Shown here piece by piece: positions 1 to 13,542 of a DNA stretch of 64,000 nucleotides (position 1 is the stretch's first letter; each line of letters opens with the position of its first letter). Made by a program: the position numbers and the translations under genes. The stretch is taken from contig CM072336.1 of assembly GCA_036874045.1 (NCBI GenBank), forward strand, positions 2,314,001 through 2,378,000, in the 5' to 3' direction. This DNA comes from Cymodocea nodosa (lineage: Eukaryota; Streptophyta; Magnoliopsida; Alismatales; Cymodoceaceae). A model generated the notes under the pieces. That model had not been told where the DNA came from, searched no databases, and worked only from the letters and a program-made list of their open reading frames with translations.

Positions 1-3000
1 AATTGAATTTAAGATAAAATATTTTTAAAAAAGATATATATTTGTTTCGAACGTAATTTTTATTCTTAATTGATTTTAAATTGATATATCTAAATTTTAA
101 AATAAAAAATTTACGGTGTTTTTAGTAAGCGTTTATACTCCCATTTTTTTCGGTAAGATTCGTAGCTGCTGAAGGAGTCTTGTTTGGTCCGAGGATTGAT
201 CAGTCCAAAGGCAAAAACAAAAGGCATCCAGCTCATCATCCAACCTGCACGAACCAAATTCTAGATGGTTGTGTGGTTGCCGCCTTCTCGTGATCGTTCG
301 ATCGTCGGTAATCGCGTGAACATGTGACCCCAGCAAGTTCCGATGATTGAGATGTAGTCAACGATTCTGGGCAGGCTCCTTCCAAAGTTTTCAGTCACTT
401 GTTGTTATCTCTGGTGATCGATCTATGTCCTTTTCTGCCCACATGCACGGGCATGAGACGGCAGGCTCCACGCTCCCAATTTAATACGCACAGCCTCGTT
501 CGTTGTATCAGGCTGGACGCGTTTCGGTGCCCCCACCGCTTTCTAGCTTCTTCTTCCTCCTCCTCCTCCTCCTTCAATGGTACGTTGGTGGTTTGAAAAC
601 AAATCAGATTACAGATGTAACATGGTAAAATCTGGTTATAGCTCGACTGGCAAAAAGCAATGTTATCATCGGTCATCCTTTTTAAAGTTTAGATGATGAT
701 GATGATGCGAAAAGCACTGTCATTAAGGAAAAGAAAATAACTGTCAGTCACCTACATTAATATTGTGGACGAAACGAAGGCATTTGCAATGCCGAGCCGT
801 GGATTCGCAGGCCATGTTCTCATGGTTAACCTCCCTTTATTTATTCCCTTGTCGCCCTAGCTTCTGATGCACAAATATGCTGGTTTTTGATCGAGGATGC
901 ATATATATCTTAAAGGCATATATTACGGTTTTAACAATTGACTGTTTACCTAACCTCAACCTTTCATGCATGCATATGTGTGTCGAATTCTATTCTCCGT
1001 TATCTTGTTTGGATGAATAAGTGCATGCATCTTATTCCTCTACTCATCGGAACCAATCTGATGGTTGGTTAGATTGGGCAAATATGGTTGGTGGTACTGG
1101 CAATCGATCTACTCTAAAATTATCAAAAAATACTACCCTTTTTGAAAATAAAGAAAAACTTCAGCTGATCATGGTCCCCAACACAAGCATAAGAATAACT
1201 AATTAAGCCGTTGAGTGCAAAGGACCATAAAGAAATGAAAGGGTATATATACCCTTTTTTTAATTAAAATTCCTAATTTATTTGTGAGACGAAAGTCCAA
1301 TCAATTAAATAATGCAAATAAAAACTGAAGCGTACGGTCAGGAGCCCATGCTTCTCCTCCGGTCTATATACCCAATATATATCAGTGTATTCAGAAATTT
1401 CGGATGAAATAAATGTCCACAGACAAACTCAAGCTCGAGAAGGGTATGGTCTTGAGGTTTCTTCTTTTGCTTTTACTTATCATTAATTAATTATATAGCA
1501 AGAAATTTAATATCTTAGATGTTATATATCTATCTTCTTTCACGGTGTCACTACTGTGGGCATATAATTAAGTAATTGATGCAGCTTGAAAGCATGAGGC
1601 TTTTGATTGATTCGTGGGCTACCTTCCTTTATTCTGCAGCATACCTCCCTTTAATTATTCTTCAAAAGCTAGGTAGGAAGCATGCATGCAGTGTCCCCTT
1701 GTGGTAATCAAGTTTGGCTTTTCCATCATGCTTCGACGTCCGTCCATCGATCGATTCTGGCTCGCTTTGTGGGAATCACGATTCCGTAATGACGTTTGGA
1801 TCATGATTCCGTCGTTTTTTCTTTGTCGATCGAGGATTCCCACCACTTTGCAAAAAAGCGAGGTGATAATGTCAAAGTCCTCTTCGTGATCTCCCCTTGA
1901 TTGCTGGCTGGCTGGCTGGCTTGCTTGCTTGTGTAGGTTGCTGAAAAATGCATTATGCTTGGGCTCCTCATTAAAGTGAGATGGACGACCACATCCACCA
2001 CAAGTGCCGATCGCTTTCTCCTCGTCGTACGTGTTCGGAAGCGGTCGCTCGCTCGTCCGCTTTTTCATGTGCACACGACTCTCCTCCACCACCACCAACG
2101 AACCCTAATGGATTCGACGTTCTCGTTTCCACGGGCCATCGACTTGTACGTACGTGGATAATTAAATTTCATGGAACGACTCACAAATCGTGGACGTCGT
2201 CTACTTTGCCAGGTAAGTTGAATGTGGCCTGTATCCCGTCCACATACGTACCAAGGTGCCGATGAGTCGTTCTTGTAGGATCAATGTGCTTCACCTGAAG
2301 GCTGGCCTTGTAGCAAACCTGTATGTAATATGTATATGCCAGACTTTTCACAATGTCATCCATGTTCTACGGTCTGCCACTCACCTGCCCGGCGTGAGAT
2401 GCTCCGGCCGGCATGATGAAACAACACTACCCACCAATATGTAATATTAGTCCGACTAAGGCCCCCCTCTCGCAGTCGCTGGCGGAAATTCTCTTTCACC
2501 TTTGCATAAGCAAATTACGTACAGTATTTAAAGCTGTTTGAAATATGTGGTTTCTTCTAGAGAAAGTGGTTGAACCTCTTTCTCTCGGTTTTCTTTTCTT
2601 TTCTTTCTTTTGCATGAAAACGAGGTTTCAAAAAATCGTAGTTAATTTTTATTCAAACCAAATATCCTAAATTATCGTTAAAAATGTACTTTGAAAAATA
2701 TAATTTTTACTAAAAATATGGTCGATCTCGTGGGTTTACGAACATGATCTAAATGTAGTTTTAATATCCACGCGTTCAAATCTGCTACTACTCAAACTTA
2801 CAATCGTTTTGTTAATGCAGCGATTCTCAAACCATAATTATCATGTATACACAAATTCGTATCATCCTTGAAATATTAGAATTGCTTAGTGGCCACCGAG
2901 GTTGACAAATGAAGTGGGAAGAGAGGTGAAATTTGTTGAAATCGCATTTGTCGTTCTTTACAAAAACAAGTCGTACTTGTCATTGCAGTTTTTTTTTTTT

Positions 3001-4007
3001 TTTCACCTTAACCCAACTTATTTAGAGCTCAAAACGATGGATAACACCTTGCACATGATTTTAGAGTTTCTAGGATATATATACGGCATCATTTATCCAT
3101 CAAATTAGCCATGCACGTACTAATTGACCGGAAGGCAAATTGGAATCAATTGAGGTGAGAAAGTTAATTTTTTAGTGTAGCCATTTCAATCTCCTTCTCC
3201 CTTAATATGCCAACAAAATTGGATGCGATAAGAAATACTCATGTATGGATTACGCACCATGCAATGAAATGACGATAAAATAAATATGAAAAAAATTGGG
3301 TGGATTTGATTTTTATGCATTTCTGATCTTAAATATGAAAAATTTCATGTTTAACGAAATAATTCGAGAAGACTCCAGTAATTCTTACGATAATTTTTCT
3401 GCAGCAGTCTGGATCGTTATTGGGCCGTAAAAGTCCAGAATAATGCTATTGTTGCTGGACTATACCAGCTACGGTCCAACAACAAATTATATCTACTGAA
3501 ATTTTTATTTTTAATTTTTTGTAAAAAAATGTACGACAGAAAAATATGAACAAATATTGATTACGTGTTTTTGGTTCTTGTGCATGAAAATGGAATTCGT
3601 AGCGGTAGCATTTTCATTTCTCTCGAAACACAAGATGGTTCGACTAGTACCGACCATCTTTCTTTCTGGCAATGGCATTGGTTTTTAGGGTTATTAAAAT
3701 GTAAGTTATAGTATAAATTATTTATACCGTTGTTATATTGATTTTTAATGTCGACCGGCATGAACAAGACATTGCAAGTGCAGCATACCAACCATTTAAA
3801 TTTCTGATGCTCGAGAACGATTCTTATGGGTTAACAACTGGTCCCAACTTGAGTGTTCGGGCGTATACGGTGTTGGGGTTGGATTTTAGAATTCTGTACT
3901 ATTGATTTAAGAGGAGATGATAGGCGTTGATCAGACCAATATTGAACCAAAGGGTCAGGGGAAAAATAAAGTTGTCTAATAATTTAAAAAGAAGGGACCA
4001 TCATCAA
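1..4007. other. Intergenic DNA without a supported gene
   Basis: About 4 kb of mostly AT-rich sequence. Open frames here are short, lack recognisable domains and overlap on both strands, so none is called. A somewhat GC-richer stretch (about 1650-2450) has a TGGC/TTGC microrepeat near 1905-1930 and could be the transcribed flank of a gene outside the window, but no exon can be supported. A pyrimidine tract lies at 544-575 and a T-tract at 2990-3003. Confidence 0.6.
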
Positions 4008-4101
4008 CCGACCTTAGCTCAGTTGGCAGAGCGGAGGACTGTAGTTGGCTTACCCAAGCAGTATGATCCTTAGGTCGCTGGTTCGAATCCGGCAGGTCGG
4101 A
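4008..4101 (+). tRNA. trnY-GUA (nuclear): tRNA-Tyr (anticodon GUA), intron-containing
   Basis: A complete cloverleaf can be folded. The acceptor stem CCGACCT (4008-4014) pairs with AGGTCGG (4094-4100), with A4101 as discriminator base. The D arm carries AGCTCAGTTGGCAGAGC, the anticodon GTA is at 4041-4043, and the T loop contains GTTCGAATC (4081-4089). A 21-nt intron (4045-4065) follows the base after the anticodon; nuclear tRNA-Tyr genes in plants characteristically carry an intron there. CCA is not encoded. A T-rich run starting at 4106 would serve as RNA polymerase III terminator. The neighbouring downstream sequence is a copia fossil; nothing suggests a functional link. Confidence 0.96.
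4045..4065 (+). other. tRNA-Tyr intron
   Basis: Twenty-one nucleotides between position 37 (G4044) and position 38 (A4066) of the tRNA. Removing them restores a seven-base anticodon loop closed by a GAGGA/TCCTT stem. Confidence 0.9.
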
Positions 4102-4359
4102 CATTTTATTTTTTTCTCATTTTCCATCGATTTTTTTAATATCATATTAAATACTAACTAACAACCCCTTGGAGAGCGGCTAGAGCAGGTATAGATCCGC
4201 CTTTGGATCTTCGATTTACCAATGCTAAGAGTAATTATACTTAGATTTAGTATGTAAAGTACAGATATGTTTTCTTAAAAGCTAATAATGTATTTGGATT
4301 TAATCATACTTTAGAGTTAGGCCCACTCCTCAAACAAACGGAACCTCTGTTGTGTAATT

Positions 4360-5610
4360 TTTGATCATGGAGTCAATGTCGTCGACAACATCAAGCGATT
4401 CTTCTCCTTGTGCCTTGTCTGCGCCTTCTTCTTTGCTTGTGATTCGTACCATCACAACGCTTATTTCTATCAAGTTCGATGATACAAACTATTTCATGCG
4501 AAAATCTCTCTTTCATCCCATTCTTCGAAGTCAAAGCCTTCTCTATCATATTGATGGAACCTCGTCTCCGGATGTTTCATCACCGGATTGCAAGAATTGG
4601 TATGTCGCCAACCAATCGTTAGTTAATGCTATTTCTATCAACTTTCTTATACTATCGGGCCGAAAACTGCCGAAGAGGTGTGGGATTGACCGGTAAAGTG
4701 ATTTGGAGGTATGAGTACCACGCTTGCTATGTCCAACTTATGTTTGTCGCTTGCTAAAATCAATATATAGACTATATCAAGTACCACGCTCTTGGTTTAC
4801 CAAACTCTTTTCTTCTCTTATTCATCTTCATTTTAAACCTTCTATTTCTAATCCATCTCTTTTTATCTATTATAATAGAGGTATACAAGCTTATCTTGTA
4901 CTCCATATTAACGATATTATATTTTTACAAGCAATGATGATAATATTATTAGTGATATTATTCAGCAGCTACTCAGTTCATTCAAAATGAAGAATATGGG
5001 CTTTCCAAATTGTTTTTTTGGAATTAGTTTGCAAAAAGATCATACTTGTCTTTTATTATCCCAATCTCAATATAATATAGATTTACTGGAGAAAACAAAT
5101 ATGGCTAATTGTAATATTATTTCCACACCAATTATCTAAAACCTCCAGGACACCTCTACCAAATCGCACTTTTTATAAGAGTATTGTTTTGCTTCAAATC
5201 AAGCTGCTCAATTTCTACAAAATCCGATAGCTGTTCATTTCATTGCATCTAAGCATATTCTCCACTATCTTAAAGGTTGCATTGATTACAAGCTCCATAT
5301 TAAAACTTGATGCCTTACAGTTGGAAGCTTTCGGTGATTCAGTAGGGCTGGGTATCATGATGATCATCGTTACTCTCAAACAGAATCAAGTTCTACATGA
5401 CTGGACGAAACATGTGGCAGTTGGCATTCATTTTATTCAAGAAAAAGTTGCCGCAAACCAATTTAGTGTACAATACAGTTTTACCATGGATCGAGTTGCT
5501 GATCATTTTATCAAAGACATTTCTGCTACTTGTATCACAATAGTTGACTCAATGCTCAATTTGAGAAGGGATGATGCCACACAAAAAAAAGTTTTACAAT
5601 AGTCATAGCG
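4360..5610 (+). mobile_element. Ty1/copia LTR-retrotransposon fossil (broken, internal region only)
   Basis: Three recognisable parts occur in order on the plus strand: a gag-like N-terminus with the D-D-T-N-Y pattern (about 4365-4690), a copia reverse-transcriptase segment (about 4740-4980), and an RNase H tail with the K-H, F-I and AD-F-K pattern (about 5400-5560). No protease or integrase is evident and no paired LTRs could be delimited. The element is clearly broken, with several disruptions, and looks old. It ends close to the 3' end of the convergently transcribed PP2C gene. Confidence 0.85.
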
Positions 5611-5720
5611 GTCATTAGCTGGTACAGAGTTTTGAACAGTTAATTACATTGAATTTATTCATATGTTGTATTATCTTCAAAGCAGAAATAGAGACTACAA
5701 CCATTTCTTCTTCATCTCTG

Positions 5721-5726
5721 TTTATT
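5721..5726 (-). promoter_or_regulatory. Candidate poly(A) signal of the PP2C gene
   Basis: AATAAA on the minus strand about 100 nt past the PP2C stop codon. Its position is plausible; use is not demonstrated. Confidence 0.3.
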
Positions 5727-5824
5727 GTTATTTTATATCTACTTCCTCCGTCAGTCTAATATTCTTGGAAATGAGGATACAGATTTTATACAAATTACAA
5801 CCAAACTCATTAAAAAACGGCTTT

Positions 5825-8800
5825 TTAAGAGTTGCAAAATGATGGGCTCCCCTGGACAACGGAAACGACCACCGTAACATCATCAAGCTTGCCTCCACTT
5901 AATCCAGGGTATCCAGCTTCATGAGCTGCATCTGCGAATGGACTTCTCACAGCTGGAGCCCTACCGACTTCTTGTGCTCTCTTTGCCAGAAACTCCGCAA
6001 TTTCCTGCACATACGTGAAAATAATACAGTAGTAACCGTATGGTCCATTTTCTACCTCAAGTTTGATCTAACTGCTAGCAAGGTGATCTTCTGACCGTGG
6101 ATTTTAAACCAGACTCCAAGGATTTGGAGACGATCGTTATGATTTCTTGTTCATATAAGTTGTCAAAAAGGCCGTCCGTTGCGGTGACAATCACATCACC
6201 TTCACATAAGTCGACAGTATATATCTGGAACATTTCAGATTTCTGTAAGACTTCCAATAAGAATAATAATTTGGGTTGTACTTGTACCACATGGAAAAGA
6301 ATAACCTGTGCTAGTTTTGAAGGGTCATCCCCTTTCTCGATTTGCAGTGGAAAGTTGAATCCATAAACCATCGGTGTGGACTTTTTGAAAACTGCACCAT
6401 GCCTAAGTATGACAAATCCAGAATCTCCAATATTGGCAGCATGGAGTTTCTTAATGCACCAGGAAGAAGAAAAAGAGTCATCAAAGTCAATGTAAGAAAA
6501 GAATCACCTAATCGATGGAGAAATCAATTTATTGATGATGTGATTCAAAGGTAGACATACTCATCGATAAGAAAATGCTCCTGAATCAAGAGATGAATGG
6601 AAAATAAAAGAAATACAAATTGTATACGTCAACAGTTCACACTCCACGAAAAAGAAATTAAAAAAAAGTTGGCTTACTGCTAAAAAAATATGGTTGGTTT
6701 TCACATGGTGGTATGAGACTGACACGAGGAATCAGCAAATAAGTTACAGATTCTGCCAAAACATCAAATGGCAGACTCGATTAAACAGAAACCATTGGAT
6801 TGTTGCACAAATTATACTTGAAAGATTACTTGGATGAATAACAGTTACCAAATACCAAATTTCAAAGATATTGATTATAGGTCAACATGATAGATTACCA
6901 TGGTAACAGGCCACTTCAAGACTAAAATTAATCTTTAATAATGAAAGAGGCTACCTGTCCATCAAAAAAACCAACTAGCACTGTCGATGACCCAGGAGAA
7001 TGTGCTTCAATGACACTTTGTTTCAGTATTTCATCAGGTTTTCGTGGGATTCCCTGACATCCCTCCACAAGCTTTGCACAGTTATCCATCAATTCTCTAG
7101 CATACAATCCAGCATTTATCCCTGGAATGTGACAGATGATTTAGCACCAAATATAGGAGCCAGTAATTTATACTGCTAATGCAAATTCATGTATTTGGGC
7201 ATATGCTTCTTTTTCTTCTATAAAATAAATGTTTTATAAAATTGAGACTACAAATAAAATTTCATGAATTGGAGCATTCATTTTTTCTTTTCTTCAATTA
7301 AGCTGATGTTTTAGACAATCTATCGTGCCATTTGCATTAAATGCATTTGAGAAATAAATGAGGAATGATAATCACGACACATACATGACCATTTTAAAAT
7401 TATAGATTTATAGATGTCCTTGTTGCACCAGATTATAGATCTATATAATTCATAAACAGTTTTCTACAATAAGGAACAGCAGAAAGTATGCTAGTCCAAA
7501 GGCATGGATCATGTATCTATCATAACAAAAGAAGACATGAAAATGTAATTTACATCATGGTTAACTTTACATTCCAAATGCATTCAAAGTATATGAAGCT
7601 ATTGCATATGTGTACCTCCACCCAAAAATGCAAAATAAGTCTTGTTTTGGTCATGGATAAAAAGAGAAGTACCTGTGAGTGACCACTGACCAACTCCATC
7701 AGCCACACCAAACCAATTCTTACAGGCAATAAAGTATGCATCCTCCCCACCTGTGAGTACCTGACATTATTTCTCTAAATTACTGATGATGGATCGTTAC
7801 AATAGTTTGCTGTTAAAAAAACTAGAAAAATACTTGTAAATCATGCCAAAAAACTAATTATCAGATAAAATTGAATATTGCTTGCTTGGCACCATGAAGT
7901 AGGGGAAATTATTTTGGAAAACTATACCTTAGAAGGATGAGGCAACATTGCCGCACCAGAAGCAAGATGATATATCTGTGTTGGTATTACCGTAACCCTA
8001 AAAGTCAACAAAATTTAATAAGAACATTATAGTTCTGTAAGATACTCAACAAATTAAACAAAAAGCCTCAACTAGATCCACTACAAGGCAAAAAATATGC
8101 CAATAAAAATATATTGCATGAATTTTGACTGTGAACAATTAGAGGAATGCAAAGTGATAGCAAGTCAGCAATTTTTCCCATTATATTAATTCTGAACCGC
8201 ATTTATGTTAAAATACTTTCCTTCATGAATGATAATCAAGAGAATTTTTCTTTAGTGGGGAAAGAGAGTGATTACAAATGGTTAAATTTGGAATTAGTAT
8301 TCTATTAGAATATAGATGGCCATCAACACAGATGTCAATTGATTTTCAGTGAGACTAAACATTAAAAAGGGCTAAACAAATTCAAATTGTGATGGGAAGA
8401 GAAGGGGAAATGCCATGCCCTGTTATATGTCATAGTGCTATTCATGAGCCAACACCCTTCATAAATCCACCAGCACCGAAAAAGGAGATATTTATTGGAC
8501 CCAAAGAGTTCAGAGGTGACAAGATACTAACCCCATCCCACGTCAAACAAAATGGGAGCTGAACCTTTGTAGATGTATATAGATGGATCACTCTATTTCT
8601 TGTTAATAGTTACACGTGCTGAGTTCAATGGTTAATTGGGATGTTGTTAATAAAGATTTGCATTTACTATCATCAAATTAAAACTGGATGATTTAAGTAT
8701 GGTATATCCATGATCAAATCTTATAAATGAGTTTGATGCAAGAAAAAATCACCTCCAATTGTCAGGTTATAAAAAAGTCCAGACTAAGATAAGCTATAAC

Positions 8801-10301
8801 TTTGAACTAATTTTGTATCAAAAATCTGAGTTGTAGCATTTGTCAAAGTAATTAGGCATACACAACATACCTAGTAGTATTTGTCAAAGATAAGGGTCAT
8901 TCCACCATAGTTAATAACATAAAGATATGTGCGTTGTGACTGTACTCAAGAAACATGCCAAATTGGTGAATATGCTATAGTGCGAAAAAGAGTAAATAAA
9001 TGACAATAAGAAGCTGAAAGGCATACTCTTTTGAGTCTTTGGAGTTTATGCCGTCATTGGTAGGTAGTTTTTCCAGAAGTTGTTCGCCTCTGTTGCCATA
9101 TTCATTCACTTCAACTTTTTCTATCTGCAAAACATGGATGATCAATCATAGAGCTACAAAGCAGAAGAAATTTTGCTTTCACGCAAATGAAAAGTATCAA
9201 AACGGTACTTGAATTCTAAGATAGTCCACATGCTCTTGAAACTGCTAATGATCGCTAGTGATCGGTGCTGATGAGAAATTGGAACGGAAAAAAAGGCTAT
9301 AACCGTAAAGGGAATTTATATGGATATTATGGAAACATAAAGATGCCGTGAGTTTTTAGGCATCGACTAGACGAAGCAGAAATCAGTTATTAAATTCCGA
9401 GTAACAAATTATGAAACACGGTGCAACGAACGAAAAATGACTGTGAAACCAACCTCTGGTATTATTTCACCAGTGTTCAATCCCCCATCTCTTTCTAAAG
9501 CCGAACCTTCAAGTGCATCTGCGTCTTCATCGGCGGAGGCATTCTCTTCGCGTCCCCGTGACCACATGACAACCCCTCTATCCCCATCAAGCTCCAAATC
9601 AGGGTTTCCCACTCCCCGCAAATTATGATCCTCTGAACTCGAATCAACTTTCTCCTCGTCCTGGCCACAAAAAAGGCAATCACTTCCAACTGACCCGACC
9701 TCACTCACATCTCCGCCGTTAGTAACCACATCACCAACCTCAGACTCGTCATCGAAAAACTCCCTTGGTCCCCTGTTGACAGCAATTGCACCATCTGGAT
9801 CCGCTCCCACCTCCATAGACTGCGTCTTTCCACCGAAATCCCTTGTAACCGCTGCTTCGTCTCCTTCCATCACAGTAACCTCCCGGAACCGGAAGATGAT
9901 GCTCCCGTCCTTGCACTCTGCGTCCACCAGACCCCCCGTAAGAAACAAGAACGCCAAACACCAACGACAGAACCACCTCAAAAGAAGACGAAGAACACGA
10001 TCCATCATAACAAAGCAGTAACAGCAGTAGTAGCGGTGGTGGTGGTAGTGGTAGCAGTAACAGCAGCAGAAGTAACAATGATTCCAGTACCAGCGGTTTC
10101 CACGAGCTGAGCTTGCGAGGAAAGAGGAGTAGCAGTAGTAGAAGTGGTCGACATGTGAAGAAAGTAGCGGGAAGGGGGAGAAGGCGGAGGCGTTGTGATC
10201 CGAGAGTGACGAAGAAGGAAGAGATCGGACTTGGTATGATGGAGAGAGGGAGGAAGGAAGAGAGAAGTACTTGTGAAGAGGAGGTTGGTCGTCCCTGCCA
10301 T
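5825..10301 (-). CDS. PPM/PP2C-type protein phosphatase, plastid-targeted (BIPP2C1-like), 9 exons
   Basis: Exons on the minus strand: 10301-10091, 9917-9454, 9124-9027, 7997-7928, 7760-7673, 7121-6955, 6449-6306, 6224-6096, 6004-5825. All junctions are GT-AG and frame-consistent, giving 516 aa. Residues 1-65 are Ser/Thr/Pro-rich and look like a chloroplast transit peptide. Residues 72-250 are an acidic low-complexity linker. The phosphatase domain follows (about 259-507): GGEDAYF at 285, the metal-binding motif GVADGVG with D302, GDSG at 374, ATDGLFDN with D431, and [12 protein letters not shown] with D498/D499. These acidic residues are the expected Mn/Mg ligands of Ser/Thr PP2C enzymes. The long acidic N-terminal extension and the [10 protein letters not shown] signature resemble the rice BTH-induced phosphatase BIPP2C1; that assignment is from memory. 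The start at 10301 was chosen because it yields a transit peptide and splices in frame. A competing start lies inside intron 1 (see findings). The substrate is unknown. Confidence 0.88.
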
Positions 10302-10431
10302 GGAAGCTTGAGCGGAACGAAAAGGTTGGGATGGGATTTTGACGTCGGGAGGGGAAGGTCGCAGGTGGGAACGCAGATAGCGGTGGCTCGGGGAATGGGC
10401 CGGGCTTCGATCTAAATAATAATTTCCTCAT

Positions 10432-13400
10432 TTTTTTTATTGATTCAATAATTTAAATTATATTTCTTTGGGTTGACGTCGATTCTAAATAATAATTTTT
10501 ATTTTTGTTTATTTGGTTCGAAGCGGGTTGCGTATATTGTTTGTGATTTTCTGGTTTAAATAATATTTACAATCTGAGAATGACGTTGACGTAAAATCTT
10601 AATCGTTTTCATTCGTACAAATATTCGAAAATTACATGCTTTCCAAGGATCTGAAAATGATGATTTTTGATAACACATGCATCGTGAATTATATAATATT
10701 CTTTTATATGATTTCTTCACAATGTTGTTTTTACAAACGAATGATATCGTTTATTTACGTAGACATGATAAAGTATATAATTTACTCATATTTGAATAGA
10801 TATCATGAATTATATAATTTTTATTTACATAATTCATTCTTATTGTTTTCATCATGTAACAAAAAAAGTTGTAAATGCTTAAAAATATTATCTTCTTTTT
10901 TTTAATTGTAAGTGATAAATTATAACTTTTTTTATTTACTTATAACTATTTTTTACAACTTTTCTTTTAATTCACAGTTACGTAAAAAATAACTACAAAT
11001 TGTAAAACGTAGTTGCAACTTGCAAGTTATCGAAAAAGTTGTATTTATAACTTATTAATTACATCTTACAATATTATTCAATTAAAAAAAAAACTACGCT
11101 TGGCGCTGGATAGCGCAAGAGAGTGTCGATGACTACCCTTGTCGTGGAGACAAATATGTTACAGCCACCACATGATCTGCATTTACCATGTAAAAAAGAA
11201 TTTTTATTCACTTGCACGTCATTTTTAAATATTGAATTATCATGTATATCATTATAAAATATTTATTTATCTGTATATTCTTTTAAAATCTAACGTGTAT
11301 TTAAATATCATATTCGTTGTAATTAATACCTAGCGTAATTAAAGTTATCATTTTATTTTACAAGTAAAATGTTTAAATTATCCCCTCGTGGTCCTTTTTT
11401 CTTCGTGTTTCCGTGAACTTGGCAACGATGTTTTGCCCCACGAGAGGAGATAGGAAGGTGGAGAGAGACTGGTGTAATTAAAATTTGAATTTTGTAAAAT
11501 TTAAATTTTTAATGAAATTTAAATTCTACAGAATTTGATGAAAAGAATTTAAAATTTAAGTATTTGTGTATATTTAGAAATTTGACATAAATTGAAATTT
11601 AGATATTTGTAAATATGATAGAATTAAAGTGAATTGAATAGAATTAATTTTTAATAAAGTTAAGTAATAAATTAAAGTAATTAGTGAAAATATAATTAAT
11701 TAAAAAATAAATTACTTACATTAATAAATGAACATATTATTAAATTAAATATTTATATATCATTTGTCAATTAATTAAGTATATCATTATATAAAATAAA
11801 TCAAAAATTACAGAAATTGATCACTTTTTAGTTATAATACATGTTTAAAACAATAAAAAGTTAATTATAAATTTTATATTCCTCGTAATAATAAATAACT
11901 TTTTTAAAAATATAATTATTATGAAGTGAATAAATGAAATTAAATAATAAATAATTATTGAAATACTTTGATTATAAAAAAATATAATTTTGAACATTCT
12001 ATTAGCCATAAATGACTTTTAAGATTTCATTTGTGTTACCCACAAAAAGTAAGGAAAATTACATAGTTTTTGAAATTTTGATATTATATATTAAATAATA
12101 TAATAATAATAATAATAATTAAATTAAATAATATTTATGATTTTAATATTATAAAAGTAAATAATAATAATTAAATAATTAAAATAAATAAACAATATTA
12201 ACAATATATACTTCAACAGTCAAGGGCGAGCATAGAGTGATCTTTTGAAAAATGAATTTTCAACTTAAAAATGTGAGAATTCATTTTACTAACCTTTACA
12301 TATGATTTGAATTCAAATTTTAAAGAAATTTGAATTTTAAAATGCACAAACACCTTATGACTCAGAATTTGATGAAAATTTTTTTTAATTTCGTCAGATT
12401 CCGAAGACACAAACCCCTCCTTAACGAGATTTGAATCTTAATAAAGATTAGACATATCGTTTATCTCTCGTTAACTGAATTATTACAGTTGATTTTCATT
12501 TTTTATTTATTATTTAAGAAATTAAAGAATAAAATGAATGTTGATGATCAATAATTATTTTGCAGTAACACATACGATTAAATGATGTTTTAGGACGATA
12601 CAAGTGAAAAATCATTTCGACGACAGCGATTGATCATCTTTAAATACTTTTTATTTTTTACGAAAAGTGTTCATTTCAATCGTATTTGAAAAGATTTATT
12701 TAGATGTAATTTGCTTTAAATAAGTTAACATAAAAGAGTACTTTGAAGTACGTAGAGTTATACCCTCGAGAGAGGTGGGTAAAGAGTTCCTCGTGGAGTG
12801 ATAAACATTGCAAATAAACATAGACTCAATCTGAAGATCATCTTATAAACAAAGTGCAAAACAGATTTCAACTCTTAGTAGCGGTAATTTTGGAAAAAAT
12901 TATTTTTAAGACTACCGTAATAATGATAAATATCACGGCAACTACTACCATTCAAGTTCTCTCGGAAAACTGCAATTTCCAGGCTTGCATTATTAGCATG
13001 GATTCAGGTCAAGAAGGCCCAGGCCCAGTTAACTCGAAAATTCCGAACGTAAGCACGTCCACTAAACTTGCTTGGACAAGGAGCCGTTTTCGCGTATCAC
13101 CAGTCCACGTCCCTTCCAGAGAAAATCCGAATATGTGAACATGAAATAGACACACCTCTCTTGGCATATTCCACGTGTCAGATGACTATGGTGACTTGAT
13201 CACGTCCTCACCACATTCCGGCGCTTCCTCAGAGCCCACACACTTCGATATCTGCTGGCGACCCCATCGCGAGATATCCCATTTTTACACCGACGTAGAA
13301 ATAATTTATTCTTCTTCCGAAGCAAAACATGCCACCACGCCTCATAATTACGACGTAACCACAAGTTCCGTGGTGGTAGATTTGAATAGATTTCAGGTAT

Positions 13401-13542
13401 ATTTTTGTAATTTCGTGACTCTGGGTTTCTTCTAATCAGGGCCATGCTATCCGAGGAGAAGCTCCGTGGGCGGGGTGTTTTCTGAGCTCCGGAAGAGTTC
13501 CGTCCCATCACTGGAATCCTGATTTCGAATCACAGACGAAGC
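10432..13542. other. AT-rich intergenic region between divergent PP2C and ABC-F genes
   Basis: About 3.1 kb separating two genes transcribed away from each other, so it must hold both promoters. Most of it (10.6-12.7 kb) is very AT-rich. Short self-complementary AAATTTGAATTT-type words recur at about 11475-11600 and 12295-12345, which suggests decayed MITE-like DNA without clear ends. The last 500 bp rise in GC and probably contain the ABC-F promoter and leader. No coding exon could be supported. Confidence 0.5.

Noticed and set aside
1339-1360. Resemblance to a miR164-type sequence (CCCATGCTTCTCCTCC)
   Set aside because: Too many mismatches and no foldback arm nearby.
10091-10431. Upstream part of the 340-aa minus-strand open frame over PP2C exon 1
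   Set aside because: Its N-terminal 140 residues are in a different frame from the transit-peptide exon and are low-complexity (Cys/Tyr/His runs from GTA repeats). The spliced model fits the family better. Only the short intronic start is kept, as a finding.
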